DNA of 64,000 nt from Ruminococcus sp. HUN007 (GCF_000712055.1 NZ_JOOA01000002.1:2542001-2606000), one strand, 5' to 3'; shown: positions 50,148 to 58,935, counted from the first letter of the stretch. Numbers and translations are program-made. Notes: generated from the letters alone by a model not told the origin.

Positions 50148-50857
50148 ATCAGTAGTCTCCTTCGTGATTTAAGCCAGGCTTCATACACGGACTTGTATCT
50201 TCGTTTACTGACAGCAAATGATTTTCCGTCTTTAAAAACAACTTTGTTATCAATGTAAGTAATCAACTTAAGATTTACCAATGTGCCAGAGTCAATAAGG
50301 ATAAAATTCTTGAATAGTTCATTTTTGTAGTAAAATGATAGTGGTTTTCTTACGGTAACTGTTTTGCTGTTACTTAATTGAATGATAGTATTATGTCCGT
50401 CGGTTTGGATGTATTTTATAGTTTTCACAGGGATTCTATGTTCTCTGCCGCCGGTACACTTAACTTCTGTAACATTTATAAAACCGTAGTTATTTTCAAA
50501 TTCTTTAAATAATGTGCTAAGGGCATATCTGAGTTCAGATTCCATGTTTTGTTTTCTTACAAATCCAAGCGCTTTATATCTGAATGCCTGTATAACAAGT
50601 TCATCACGGCCAGTTACATATATAATAGGAATATCACTGTTTTGCTCCAGAAGTTTTTGACTTAACTCAAATCCGTTTACTATAGGCATATCAATATCTA
50701 TAAAATAAGCGTCATATTCAGTTTCTTGGGTTTTAGCGTAAAAATCTAAAGCTTTTATATAGCAGTCGATTGAAACAGGCTCATTTATCAATGATTTTAT
50801 AGTTTTTGTTATTTGCTCAAGGAATGGCTGCTCATCATCTATTATAGCAAATCTCAA
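50144..50857 (-). CDS. AgrA-like LytTR response regulator
   Basis: 237 residues. The receiver has IIDDE, the phospho-acceptor Asp in AYFIDIDMPIVNGFE, and Thr in IIYVTGRD. The LytTR DNA-binding domain follows (about 125-230, YIQTDGHNTIIQL, FILIDSGTLVNL, FKDGKSFAVSKRRY). It is encoded upstream of the kinase in one operon. Its likely target is the pair of 14-bp direct repeats at 50961-50994 in the divergent region. Confidence 0.92.
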   Translation of the reverse strand: MRFAIIDDEQPFLEQITKTIKSLINEPVSIDCYIKALDFYAKTQETEYDAYFIDIDMPIVNGFELSQKLLEQNSDIPIIYVTGRDELVIQAFRYKALGFVRKQNMESELRYALSTLFKEFENNYGFINVTEVKCTGGREHRIPVKTIKYIQTDGHNTIIQLSNSKTVTVRKPLSFYYKNELFKNFILIDSGTLVNLKLITYIDNKVVFKDGKSFAVSKRRYKSVYEAWLKSRRRLLI

Positions 50858-50883
50858 TAGTTATCCCTCCTTGTATATTTGTC

Positions 50884-50912
50884 ATTATAACAAAAAAATA
50901 TTGTGAAATCAA
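50884..50912 (-). promoter_or_regulatory. Promoter of the agrA/agrC-like operon
   Basis: On the minus strand TTGATT, 17 bp, TATAAT; AAGGAGGG precedes the ATG at 50857. No direct repeat abuts its -35. Confidence 0.7.
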
Positions 50913-50960
50913 TACGGATATGCAGTAGGCCGTTTAAATCATTGAAAGTGTTGAAAACTT

Positions 50961-50994
50961 GCCCACTTGTGCCAACGAACGCCCACTTGCGCCA
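50961..50994 (+). promoter_or_regulatory. Direct-repeat operator, probable LytTR regulator binding site
   Basis: GCCCACTTGTGCCA (50961-50974) and GCCCACTTGCGCCA (50981-50994), 13 of 14 identical, 20 bp apart (two helical turns). The second ends 6 bp before the -35. This is the classic layout of AgrA/VirR-type activation sites. The repeats are GC-rich in an AT-rich region. Confidence 0.75.
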
Positions 50995-51000
50995 AAAGCA

Positions 51001-51029
51001 TTGACTGATTTTTTTGTGGATGATATAAT
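51001..51029 (+). promoter_or_regulatory. agr-regulated promoter
   Basis: TTGACT, 17 bp, perfect TATAAT, directly downstream of the operator repeats. It should drive the protease, lipoprotein, agrB and agrD genes. Confidence 0.8.
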
Positions 51030-51077
51030 GGCATCACAAAATAGAGTTTAATATATAAGATGGAGATATAGGAAAGG

Positions 51078-51785
51078 ATGAGCGTAATTATGAAAAAATT
51101 TATTAAGAATACTATTGCGATTTTAATTTCAGCATTGCTACCAATTAACACAGTTTGGGCTTATTCACCTGTACCATGCGGAAATTATGTTGATGGATAT
51201 CGATGCCATTTTGCCTCAAACGTTGGTACTCCTCCTCCGCGTTATCATACGCTGGGTGACAAAGTCATGAATTACGGAGTAGGTGCATATGGTTCGAACA
51301 CACGGTATTATTGGATAGATCCTTATCTGCCAGCAAATTATACTTCACCAATACAAGATGCATTTTATGAATGGGTATATACAACAAATTCAGTAGGAGT
51401 AACAACATCTATTTCAATTCATGAAACGAGTATAAAATCCGCTGCATATTTTGAAGTAGTACTTAATGACGGTGAATTACCATACGGCACAATGGCGAGT
51501 ACTCGTCACTACATTGGAAGTAATAGAGTTGATATAAATAACAAGGTGCTTGATTCTAATTATGGATGGGCTAAAATTATTATCAATGTCACTTATATGG
51601 CAGAACAAGGATACGACACAGCTACAGGAATTAAACAGACAGTCGCCCATGAAATAGGACATGGAATGGGATTAAGTCATCAAAATTGTAATTCTGCAAG
51701 TATTATGTGTCAAACTGCATATGGATTGACAGCAACCAGAGCTAATGCTTTCGATTTACAGACTATCAATCACTTGTATGGTTAA
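51078..51785 (+). CDS. Secreted matrixin-like zinc metalloprotease
   Basis: Signal peptide (about 1-31, ending NTVWAYS). The zinc-binding motif HEIGHGMGLSH matches HExxHxxGxxH, with His191, 195 and 201 and Glu192, and the Met-turn is in SIMC. The 235-residue length fits a stand-alone catalytic domain without propeptide or C-terminal domain. Start is either 51078 or the ATG four codons later (MKKFIKN); both have possible ribosome-binding sites. It is the first gene downstream of the agr-type promoter, suggesting a quorum-controlled exoprotease. Confidence 0.85.
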   Translation: MSVIMKKFIKNTIAILISALLPINTVWAYSPVPCGNYVDGYRCHFASNVGTPPPRYHTLGDKVMNYGVGAYGSNTRYYWIDPYLPANYTSPIQDAFYEWVYTTNSVGVTTSISIHETSIKSAAYFEVVLNDGELPYGTMASTRHYIGSNRVDINNKVLDSNYGWAKIIINVTYMAEQGYDTATGIKQTVAHEIGHGMGLSHQNCNSASIMCQTAYGLTATRANAFDLQTINHLYG

Positions 51786-51803
51786 GTTATAGGAGGAATA
51801 ATA

Positions 51804-52613
51804 ATGGCGAAAAACAATAAGAACCTTTCTGCTATAATACTATTATTTACTGTATTTTTAAATGGGTGTGGTGCAATGGAAGAGGTGTCTGTTGTTCCGC
51901 AAACTGATGTTGTTTCTGAAACTAAAATATCGGAATCGGTAAGCTCAAGTACAGAGAATTATAAATTCACTGTTGTTCCAGATGTTCCAGAAAAATACAA
52001 AGGGAAAAATATATTAAGAAACGAAGCGGAACTTGAATATGATCGTATATTGAATTTAGATAATATTATGGATTATAATGACGTGTTTCTTTTAACTGCA
52101 AAAGTTGTTGGGATAAACTATATATGTCTGAGTAAATCAGGTGCTGGAGGGAGTCCGTGGACAGTAATTGATGTTGTTGTAACAGATAATTTAAACAGCA
52201 ATTTGAAAATTGGAACAAATTTGAAAATATGCACATATGGTGGATATATAAGTCTAAGAGAAAATTTGAGTGATGTATTATATATGACTGGAGATAAATA
52301 TGAAAGTGACACTAACATTACAGAAGAAGAGATAGATAATTCAGTTTACTATGAAGTTGTTAATAATGGAGAATTGCCTATAATTAATCAGGAATATGCG
52401 TTTTGTTTAAAGAAAACAGAAACAATTAATTCAATTGGTGATTATGAACTCATAGGCGGGATATATGGAATTTTACTAAAAAACAATGATACATATATAT
52501 ATCGTTCTTCTGAAATGGATAAGTACGTAGAAAATATGATTGAAAACTTTACACGTAATGATTTGCTGGATAAATACTGCAATACTATGTATGCTTCAAA
52601 GGAAGCTGAGTAA
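51804..52613 (+). CDS. Secreted lipoprotein of unknown function
   Basis: 269 residues. A signal peptide ends at FLNGC, so the Cys is lipidated; GGAGG is at good distance from the ATG, 18 bp after the protease stop. A Ser/Thr/Val-rich spacer (about 25-60) precedes a mixed alpha/beta domain with SGAGGSPWTVIDVVVTDN and YEVVNNGELPIINQEYAF. No family recognised. Being co-transcribed with the protease and agrB, it is a probable quorum-controlled surface protein, possibly protecting the producer or modulating the protease, but that is inference. Confidence 0.75.
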   Translation: MAKNNKNLSAIILLFTVFLNGCGAMEEVSVVPQTDVVSETKISESVSSSTENYKFTVVPDVPEKYKGKNILRNEAELEYDRILNLDNIMDYNDVFLLTAKVVGINYICLSKSGAGGSPWTVIDVVVTDNLNSNLKIGTNLKICTYGGYISLRENLSDVLYMTGDKYESDTNITEEEIDNSVYYEVVNNGELPIINQEYAFCLKKTETINSIGDYELIGGIYGILLKNNDTYIYRSSEMDKYVENMIENFTRNDLLDKYCNTMYASKEAE

Positions 52614-52649
52614 ATCAGTATTGAGTGAAATGAGAGGTTTAACAACTGT

Positions 52650-53261
52650 ATGATATCCGGCACAGCCTCATTTATAGTCGATATCCTTTTGAAAAATAAA
52701 ATAATAGATAATTCGTCAGAGGATATTTATCAGTATGGTTTTGAAATAATGATTTCAACAATACTGACTTTTATTCTAGCAGTAACTTGTGGAATATTAT
52801 TAAAATGCGTGACAGCTTCTCTTATATATTTTTTAATCTTTGCGATTCTTCGCTCAATATGCGGAGGGTATCATGCTAAGACATATTTTCAGTGCAATAT
52901 GATATTCATTTGCGTTACACTTTTTGTCATTCTTGCGTATAAAAACGTTGCGATTGAGCAGTGTTCTGAACTACATTATTGTATTATTATATTTGCTGTT
53001 CTGATAACGATATTTTACGCTCCGGTTGAAAATAAGAATAAGCTGTTGACTATAAAACAAAAACGTTTTTTTCGTATTCTCGGTACAGTATTAGTCATAT
53101 TGCTGGCAATGACTTCTTGCTGTCTGAAAATAAAATACAATTCAGGTTACAGCATTTTAATAGATTCAACATTGTTAGTTGTATCTGTTTCTATGTTTGT
53201 TACAAATCCTATGAGGGGGGGTGAGAGAAAATGTGCAAAAAAGCAAAAGAAAGTATCCTGA
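52650..53261 (+). CDS. agrB: AgrB-like autoinducer-processing endopeptidase
   Basis: Multi-pass membrane cysteine protease that cleaves and cyclises AgrD. The catalytic His75 and Cys82 lie in RSICGGYHAKTYFQC, with the same spacing of seven as in staphylococcal AgrB. Five or so membrane helices follow. The last 16 residues arise because a G7 run (53214-53220 plus 53221 region) shifts the reading frame past the stop used in the second copy (which has G5 and ends MRG). The extended end overlaps the agrD start by 31 bp. Confidence 0.92.
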   Translation: MISGTASFIVDILLKNKIIDNSSEDIYQYGFEIMISTILTFILAVTCGILLKCVTASLIYFLIFAILRSICGGYHAKTYFQCNMIFICVTLFVILAYKNVAIEQCSELHYCIIIFAVLITIFYAPVENKNKLLTIKQKRFFRILGTVLVILLAMTSCCLKIKYNSGYSILIDSTLLVVSVSMFVTNPMRGGERKCAKKQKKVS

Positions 53262-53371
53262 AACTTTTAGCTGATGCAGGAAAAAAAGCAGCTTTAATCG
53301 GTTGCGGATCGGCATCACTTCTTGGATACCATCAGCCAAAGGAGCCGGAATACATGAAAAAACAACTGTAA
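53231..53371 (+). CDS. agrD: AgrD-like cyclic peptide autoinducer precursor, copy 1
   Basis: 46 residues. An amphipathic N-terminal helix (MCKKAKESILKLLADAGKKA) leads to the signal region ALIGCGSASLLGYHQ and the conserved C-terminal recognition motif PKEPE, then YMKKQL. By alignment with AgrD proteins, cleavage is expected before HQPKEP, leaving ...CGSASLLGY. The residue five from that end is Ser, suggesting a SLLGY lactone ring, although a larger Cys ring is possible. The start lies inside the 3' end of agrB, with a G-run acting as ribosome-binding site. Confidence 0.9.
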   Translation: MCKKAKESILKLLADAGKKAALIGCGSASLLGYHQPKEPEYMKKQL

Positions 53372-53402
53372 ATGTTATTAATAACAAAGGGGCAATCTAA
53401 CT

Positions 53403-53867
53403 ATGAGTATGGTAAAAAAAATGATTTGTGCTATGGGCATTATTACAACCATTTGTACATCAATGATTTCACATAATAATGTTGTCGTTTCAGCTTGGGC
53501 ATATAACGTTAATAACAGCACTACATATCCTTATATCAATTATCCATCAGTAATTACTAATGGTAATAGCGAAAATAACTATATTAAAGCCTATGGATTA
53601 ACAAGAAATCGTATTGATAAATCCGGTGAACATCATGTTAGAGTAATTCAATATTGCCTAAATGTGACTATGGATGGAATAATAGGTAACAACACTGATT
53701 ATGCAATCAAGGAATATCAGAGGAACAATGGCTTGGATGATGATGGCATAGTAGGAAAAGATACATATAGGTATCTTATGTATGATAACAGCGTTATTGG
53801 ATATACATATAACACAGGATATTCTTCACCTTATATGACGGTTGGCGTAATTAATTATACGAAATAA
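53403..53867 (+). CDS. Small secreted peptidoglycan-binding protein
   Basis: Signal peptide (about 1-32). The C-terminal half is a PG_binding_1 fold with VRVIQYCLNVTMDGIIGNNT and AIKEYQRNNGLDDDGIVGKDT. 154 residues with no catalytic domain. AAAGGGG precedes the ATG, 32 bp after agrD1, so it is probably made with the autoinducer. It may anchor in or decorate the cell wall. In the second module the equivalent position is taken by an unrelated secreted protein. Confidence 0.8.
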   Translation: MSMVKKMICAMGIITTICTSMISHNNVVVSAWAYNVNNSTTYPYINYPSVITNGNSENNYIKAYGLTRNRIDKSGEHHVRVIQYCLNVTMDGIIGNNTDYAIKEYQRNNGLDDDGIVGKDTYRYLMYDNSVIGYTYNTGYSSPYMTVGVINYTK

Positions 53868-53888
53868 GGGATGATAATGAATTTGGAT

Positions 53889-53917
53889 AAATGTTGCCGG
53901 TCCTGTCGGCAACATTT
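53889..53917 (+). terminator. Hairpin between the cell-wall-binding gene and the large lipoprotein gene
   Basis: AAATGTTGCCG/CGGCAACATTT stem followed by ATCTTTAT. It could be a partial terminator limiting read-through from the agr promoter. Confidence 0.6.
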
Positions 53918-53939
53918 ATCTTTATAGTGGAGTCTGAAA

Positions 53940-54137
53940 ATGAAAAGAATATCACTTATAATTTTCGTAGTTGCCATTGTGTTTCTTCTTTCATCTTGTA
54001 ATAAAAATGAAATGATATCATCAAATAATACTGCGGATATGAACACTAAATCAAATAATATTAAACAAACAGAGTATAAACTTGAGGAGTATTATGAAAC
54101 GTCTGAATTCGAAAAAATATGGATACGAATGGATTGA
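53940..54137 (+). CDS. Large propeller/solute-binding-like lipoprotein, copy A, N-terminal fragment
   Basis: Lipoprotein signal peptide ending at FLLSSC and a Asn/Ser/Thr-rich spacer. The frame leaves the true protein at an A6 tract (54112-54117). With one A fewer it reads SEFEKYGYEWIDAINYC and joins the next ORF. Together with 54082-55718 and 57306-58434 it would encode 968 residues. Confidence 0.7.
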   Translation: MKRISLIIFVVAIVFLLSSCNKNEMISSNNTADMNTKSNNIKQTEYKLEEYYETSEFEKIWIRMD

Positions 54138-55725
54138 CGCTATAAATTACTGCGGGAATGATTTGCTTATTTCAGGAAGCAAAAGTATAAAATCAAATAA
54201 AAGATGCCTTATAGTTTCGGATAAGAGTGATGAATATAAAACTATTAACTTAAACATTGACTATTCATCTGTTAAAGATTCATGTATAGTAGGAGAAACT
54301 ATGTTTGTCCTTCATGATGATAAGGTAAGCAGTGTTAATATAAATACCGGAGAAATTGAATACGAGAAAGTAATATCTAATGTTGTTTCTGTCATACAGA
54401 GTAACGGAGATAATTTTATACTGAAAGATTTTGCCGGAGATACACTGTTTATATATGATAAAAACTTTGATTTCATAAAAAAAATAGATATTAAGAAACT
54501 TTTGAATATTAATTCGGAAATACATAATATACGTTTACTCGGAACAAAAGAAAGAATATATTTAGCTGGAGATATAGATGGTATTATTACACTATATGTA
54601 CTTAATAGTAATTACAAAGTTATTTTCAGTAATGAATATCCAGATCTGCCTGGAATGGCGTATCAAATATACGATGACGGTACAAATATAATTTTGATTT
54701 CAAACGATAGCAACACAGATCCAGATACTCATGAATATACGATATGTTCATATATTGATGTACTTGATTACAATAACGGAACTTTAAAACAAATGTATGA
54801 GGTACCTGATGCACAGTTTGTATTTTGGAATTATTATAACTCAGATATAATATCAAAAAATTCAAAAAAGATTAATATCTGGAATTTGGATACGAATTAT
54901 AAAAGTGATTTTGATTTGCCTGAAAATTATATTGTTCAAAGAGTAACACAGTCTTCAGATAAAATAATGTTTTTTGAAGATTGTGAAGATGAAATCAGCT
55001 CATGCATTACGCATGTATCCATTGACGGTGCCATAAGCGAATACAGATTAGATTCCAACATGAATAATATACAATTCACGAAACACGGGGATATTATATA
55101 CAGTTTAACCGATGAAAACACAAAGATAACTAAAGTTATTATAAATGATAGTGAATTTAAAACAGTAAAAGAGATTCAACTTGAAAGTAGTACAATTAAT
55201 CAAATATCAGAGAGCATTAAAATTGAGTATTGTGATAATAAATTTTATGCGATTGTATATGATACAGATAACAATTTGTGGACAACAGTATATGATTTAG
55301 ATGGAAAAATTCTGAATGAGTATATCCTTGATTTTTCTATCGTTTATAAATTACTTAATAGCGGTGATTCGATATACGCAGTATACGATAAATATATCGA
55401 TGGTTGTGGAATATCAGAAATTACTAATACAGATGCTATTCCGCTTAGATATTTCCATGATCTTGATATAAACAATTGTTACTCTGGAGATGAACAGTAT
55501 GACTTGTATTATACAATAGGTTCAGTAATATATGGTTATGAGCAAGAAACTGAAACAAGTAGCAGAATTATAAATTATTATGATTCAGGTATTTCTAATA
55601 TCGAAAGCATGTTCACTAAAATTGCTGATAATAAATATTTGTGCGACACAAACGAAAATAATAATATAAACCTGAATTATTCATCGCGGCATAAAGAAAC
55701 TCTTTTCAGCCACATAATCATGTAA
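54082..55725 (+). CDS. Large lipoprotein copy A, beta-propeller-like central part
   Basis: This part consists of repeated beta-strand units rich in Asp, Asn and Lys (for example FILKDFAGDTLFIYDKNFDF and YYTIGSVIYGYEQETET), resembling a six- or seven-blade propeller. No catalytic motif is seen. The ORF ends at a stop created by the IS1380 insertion; the first of the two CATAAT copies is at 55713-55718. The corresponding part of copy B (60665 onward) is uninterrupted. The ATG used to delimit this piece is not the true start. Confidence 0.7.
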   Translation: MRSIMKRLNSKKYGYEWIDAINYCGNDLLISGSKSIKSNKRCLIVSDKSDEYKTINLNIDYSSVKDSCIVGETMFVLHDDKVSSVNINTGEIEYEKVISNVVSVIQSNGDNFILKDFAGDTLFIYDKNFDFIKKIDIKKLLNINSEIHNIRLLGTKERIYLAGDIDGIITLYVLNSNYKVIFSNEYPDLPGMAYQIYDDGTNIILISNDSNTDPDTHEYTICSYIDVLDYNNGTLKQMYEVPDAQFVFWNYYNSDIISKNSKKINIWNLDTNYKSDFDLPENYIVQRVTQSSDKIMFFEDCEDEISSCITHVSIDGAISEYRLDSNMNNIQFTKHGDIIYSLTDENTKITKVIINDSEFKTVKEIQLESSTINQISESIKIEYCDNKFYAIVYDTDNNLWTTVYDLDGKILNEYILDFSIVYKLLNSGDSIYAVYDKYIDGCGISEITNTDAIPLRYFHDLDINNCYSGDEQYDLYYTIGSVIYGYEQETETSSRIINYYDSGISNIESMFTKIADNKYLCDTNENNNINLNYSSRHKETLFSHIIM

Positions 55726-57299
55726 TTTAAAAAGTTTTTCATGTTTCACCTAAAAAGTGAAGCTATGGTATAGAAAAAGAGCTTCAAATTTGTTATAATT
55801 GAAATCGCCAAACAACAAAATAACAAAGGAGAAGCTCTCATGATTAATAGTATAAGCGATTTTTCATTTAAATTCAATAGTTCTGTGAAATTTAATTTCG
55901 ATGGTGGCGATTTAACGTCAGATTCCGGTGCCCTTTTGATAGAAGAATTCATGCATGTAACAGGTATAAAAAAGCTGTTTCAGCTGTTTAAAACAAAAGA
56001 TTCCGCTGTTAGATTTCACACTGACGCAGATAATCTTCATCAGGCAATTTCACAGATTTTTCTTTCATACTACAACGATTACGATGCTAATGAGCTTGCT
56101 CATGAACATGTTCTCACAACTTCCCTAAACAAGGATCGCATTGCTTCACAGTCATCAATGTCAAGATTTTTCAGCCGCGCAGATGGAACTACAATCAAGC
56201 AGCTTAACTGTATACTGACTGAGTTAAGAAGAATAGCTTATGCAATTAAAAGACCTGAATTCATAGTCTTTGACTTGGATTCAACATTGCTTGATACTTA
56301 TGGGAATCAGGAAGGCACAGCCTTCAACTTTCATTATCAGAACGTTGGATATCATCCATTACTATGCTATGATGCATTAACCAAAGACCTCATTGGAGCT
56401 GAATTACGCGAAGGATCAAAATACTGCAGTAAAGATGCTGCAGATTTTCTTGAACCAATATTCAAAGAGTATACTGAATCATATCCTGATATGAACTGTA
56501 TGCTCAGAGGAGACAGCGGTTTTGCCGCTCCGGAAATATATGATCTTTGTGAAAAGTATGGTATCAGCTATGTAATCAGGCTGAAGGAAAATAATGTACT
56601 CAGACAGCTCGCAGAAGCTAAACTTAAAGATTTGAAAACAGCTGTAGATTTGAATTCGCTTGACTATGCATGTACATACGGAGAATTCGAATATCAGGCT
56701 TCCTCGTGGAAACACCCGAGACGTGTTGTTTTCAAAATTGAAAAACCATACGGCCAGATGATTTACATGTACACCTTTGTTGTTACTTCAATGAAAAGCG
56801 AAGCGCAGCAGCTCATCAATGCATACTGTAAACGCGGTGCTATGGAAAACTTCATCAAGGAAGGTAAGAACGAATTTGGATTCCGACATGTCAGCAGTAA
56901 GTCGATGACTGTAAACGCTAACCGATTTCTTATCCATGCGCTTGCATACAACATCTTCAATCTGTTTAGAAGATTTGCCTTGAGTAAAAGACTTAGAAAC
57001 TGTAATGCCAATACTATACGTATGGCTATATTCAAAGTAGCAGGAAAAATTGTATGCAAGTCCAGATACAAATACTTTAAGTTCTGCAGCAATTGCGTAC
57101 ACAAGAGCGATATTATAGAAACGTATATCAATATTCAACAGCTTTATGTACAGCTGAATGAATAGTTGTGGAAAACCAAGTATTTTGAAAATCGAAAAAT
57201 CAAAAAAAATATATTTACAGGATAGGTGTACCATCTCGAACTGTTTTATAGTGGCAAATATTCCGAATTTTCACTTTTGAAAATTGATTTTTAGAAATT
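55719..57299. mobile_element. IS1380-family insertion sequence
   Basis: About 1.58 kb, flanked by CATAAT at 55713-55718 and 57300-57305. Deleting the element with one CATAAT restores an uninterrupted reading frame of the lipoprotein gene (…LFSHIIFHSVPKF…). Imperfect inverted ends include AATTT(CT)AAAAA...TTTTC and AAAAGTGAAnnTnnGGnATA. One intact transposase gene inside. Confidence 0.82.
55840..57165 (+). CDS. IS1380-family DDE transposase
   Basis: 441 residues with the family pattern FDGGDLTSDSGALLIEEF at the N-terminus, FIVFDLDSTLLDTYGNQEG (first Asp region), GYHPLLCYD, LRGDSGFAAPEIYDLCEK (second Asp), and YCKRGAMENFIKEGKNEFG with the conserved Glu near the end. It appears complete and could be active. 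GGAGAAG precedes the ATG. Cuts copy A of the large lipoprotein gene. Confidence 0.93.
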   Translation: MINSISDFSFKFNSSVKFNFDGGDLTSDSGALLIEEFMHVTGIKKLFQLFKTKDSAVRFHTDADNLHQAISQIFLSYYNDYDANELAHEHVLTTSLNKDRIASQSSMSRFFSRADGTTIKQLNCILTELRRIAYAIKRPEFIVFDLDSTLLDTYGNQEGTAFNFHYQNVGYHPLLCYDALTKDLIGAELREGSKYCSKDAADFLEPIFKEYTESYPDMNCMLRGDSGFAAPEIYDLCEKYGISYVIRLKENNVLRQLAEAKLKDLKTAVDLNSLDYACTYGEFEYQASSWKHPRRVVFKIEKPYGQMIYMYTFVVTSMKSEAQQLINAYCKRGAMENFIKEGKNEFGFRHVSSKSMTVNANRFLIHALAYNIFNLFRRFALSKRLRNCNANTIRMAIFKVAGKIVCKSRYKYFKFCSNCVHKSDIIETYINIQQLYVQLNE

Positions 57300-57305
57300 C
57301 ATAAT

Positions 57306-58434
57306 TTTTCACAGCGTTCCGAAGTTTCGTGAATTATTCGGGATAAAGTATATTCAGCTTTTAGAGGCAGATGATGAAACACTTAAACGTTTAAACGAAA
57401 GAAAAATAATAGTTGCAGCAGGAGACACTGTTTACTGGGGAGATACTGTATCAAAGGCAATAGTGAATTTTAACCATGTAAATAAAGATTATTACATTGT
57501 AACACAAGATTATAGTAAAACTTTTGATTCTGGTATTGATCAGTTTAAAATTGATATTATAAAAGGCAAAATTCCTGATTTGTTTATATCTGGAGGTAGC
57601 CTTGATACAAAATTGATGGAAAACAATAATGCATTTGAGAATCTCAGTGAATATATAAAAAATAGTAAAATTAGTTTTGAAGATTTTTATCCGAAAGATA
57701 TTGATAACAGTGAAATATTCTATATTTCGCCTGTAATCGGATTTGGTGTGATTGAGAACAACAGCATTTTGTCAGAATTTGAGGGTGGTATTTCTACAGC
57801 TGATTTTTTAGAAAAATCTAAAAAATATAATCTTAAATTTTCTAACTGTACAATATCTCAATTATTCGACTATTTGGTTGTGGATAATCTTGACGATTAT
57901 GTTGACTATACAAGTAAGAAATGCTATTTTAAAACCGATACGTTTGTTGATTTGATGGAATATATCAAAAATGCTGAAAGTAGCAATGGTGAACTTAAAC
58001 TGGCCATATATAATAATTTTTACGAACTAATGAATTTTTCAAGTGAAAAATCTTATTTTGATATCTCTGACAAAGGTTTGTTTACAGCTCATATTAACGA
58101 AAATATTAAGATGTCTATTTATATCAATTCAGAGTATAAAGATGTTATATGGGGGTTTATTGAATCTGTTTTTGATTCAGGCGAACAGATTTTGAATTAT
58201 GGATTACCTGTGAGTAAGGATATTAATGGTTTAAATTATTATAATTCATATGCTATCAGCAACCAAAAATTATTCTCACTTCTTTCAAGAGGAAGATTAG
58301 TGAACATTTCGGATAAAAATATACATAATATATTGTATAATGAACTGGATAGCTTTATTAATGGTAAAATAACAGCTAGTGAATATGCTGAAAATGTTCA
58401 GAACCAGATCATGCTGTACTTATCTGAATTATGA
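57306..58434 (+). pseudogene. Large lipoprotein copy A, C-terminal solute-binding-like part (severed by the IS)
   Basis: Open frame from 57295; the first ATG is only at 57463. It encodes the C-terminal half, resembling extracellular solute-binding proteins (GKIPDLFISGGSLDTKLMEN, MTEFN-like helices in copy B, YGLPVSKDINGLNYYN). It aligns with the end of copy B. The stop codon TGA at 58432-58434 is formed where the gene meets a fragment of agrB (ATGATTTCAACAAT), so its last residues YLSEL replace the YLSETTPSLF of copy B. Not expressible as one protein with the 5' part. Confidence 0.7.
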
Positions 58435-58761
58435 TTTCAACAATATTGACTTTTTTCTGTCAGTAACCTGCTGAAATGTCTTTCAGCTTCTCGTATATAT
58501 TTGGGGATCTTTACGCTACATTACTGTATGATATTTTTGGCTGTTCTGGTAACGATATTTTACGCTACGGTTGAAAAGAAGTTGTTGACCATAAATCAAA
58601 AACGTTTTTTTCGTATTCTCGGTACAGTATTAGTCATATTGCTGGCAATGACTTCTTGCTGTCTGAAAATAAAATACAATTCAGGTTACAGCATTTTAAT
58701 AGATTCAACATTGTTAGTTGTATCTGTTTCTATGTTTGTTACAAATCCTATGAGGGGGTGA
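58432..58761 (+). pseudogene. Truncated agrB remnant (second copy)
   Basis: Homology to agrB begins at ATGATTTCAACAAT (compare 52747) and continues with an internal deletion of roughly 100 bp that removes the catalytic RSICGGYHxxxxFxC region. The last about 170 bp are nearly identical to the first copy. It cannot encode a working protease. It keeps a G5 run and the MRG stop just before agrD2. Confidence 0.85.
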
Positions 58762-58767
58762 GAGAAA

Positions 58768-58935
58768 ATGTGCAAAAAAGCAAAAGAGAGTATCCTGAAA
58801 CTTTTAGCTGATGCAGGAAAAAAAGCAGCTTTAATCGGTTGCGGATCGGCATCACTTCTTGGATACCATCAGCCTAAGGAACCAGAGTTCCTTAGAGATA
58901 TAGAAAATGCGAAAAATGCGGATAACTGTATCTAA
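58768..58935 (+). CDS. AgrD-like autoinducer precursor, copy 2 with a divergent tail
   Basis: 55 residues. Residues 1-40 are identical to AgrD1, including the signal region and PKEPE. Then the tail differs: FLRDIENAKNADNCI instead of YMKKQL. The predicted mature signal is the same. No functional AgrB is encoded next to it, so it must rely on the first AgrB. The short frame is real by its near identity to copy 1 and its ribosome-binding site. Confidence 0.85.
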   Translation: MCKKAKESILKLLADAGKKAALIGCGSASLLGYHQPKEPEFLRDIENAKNADNCI

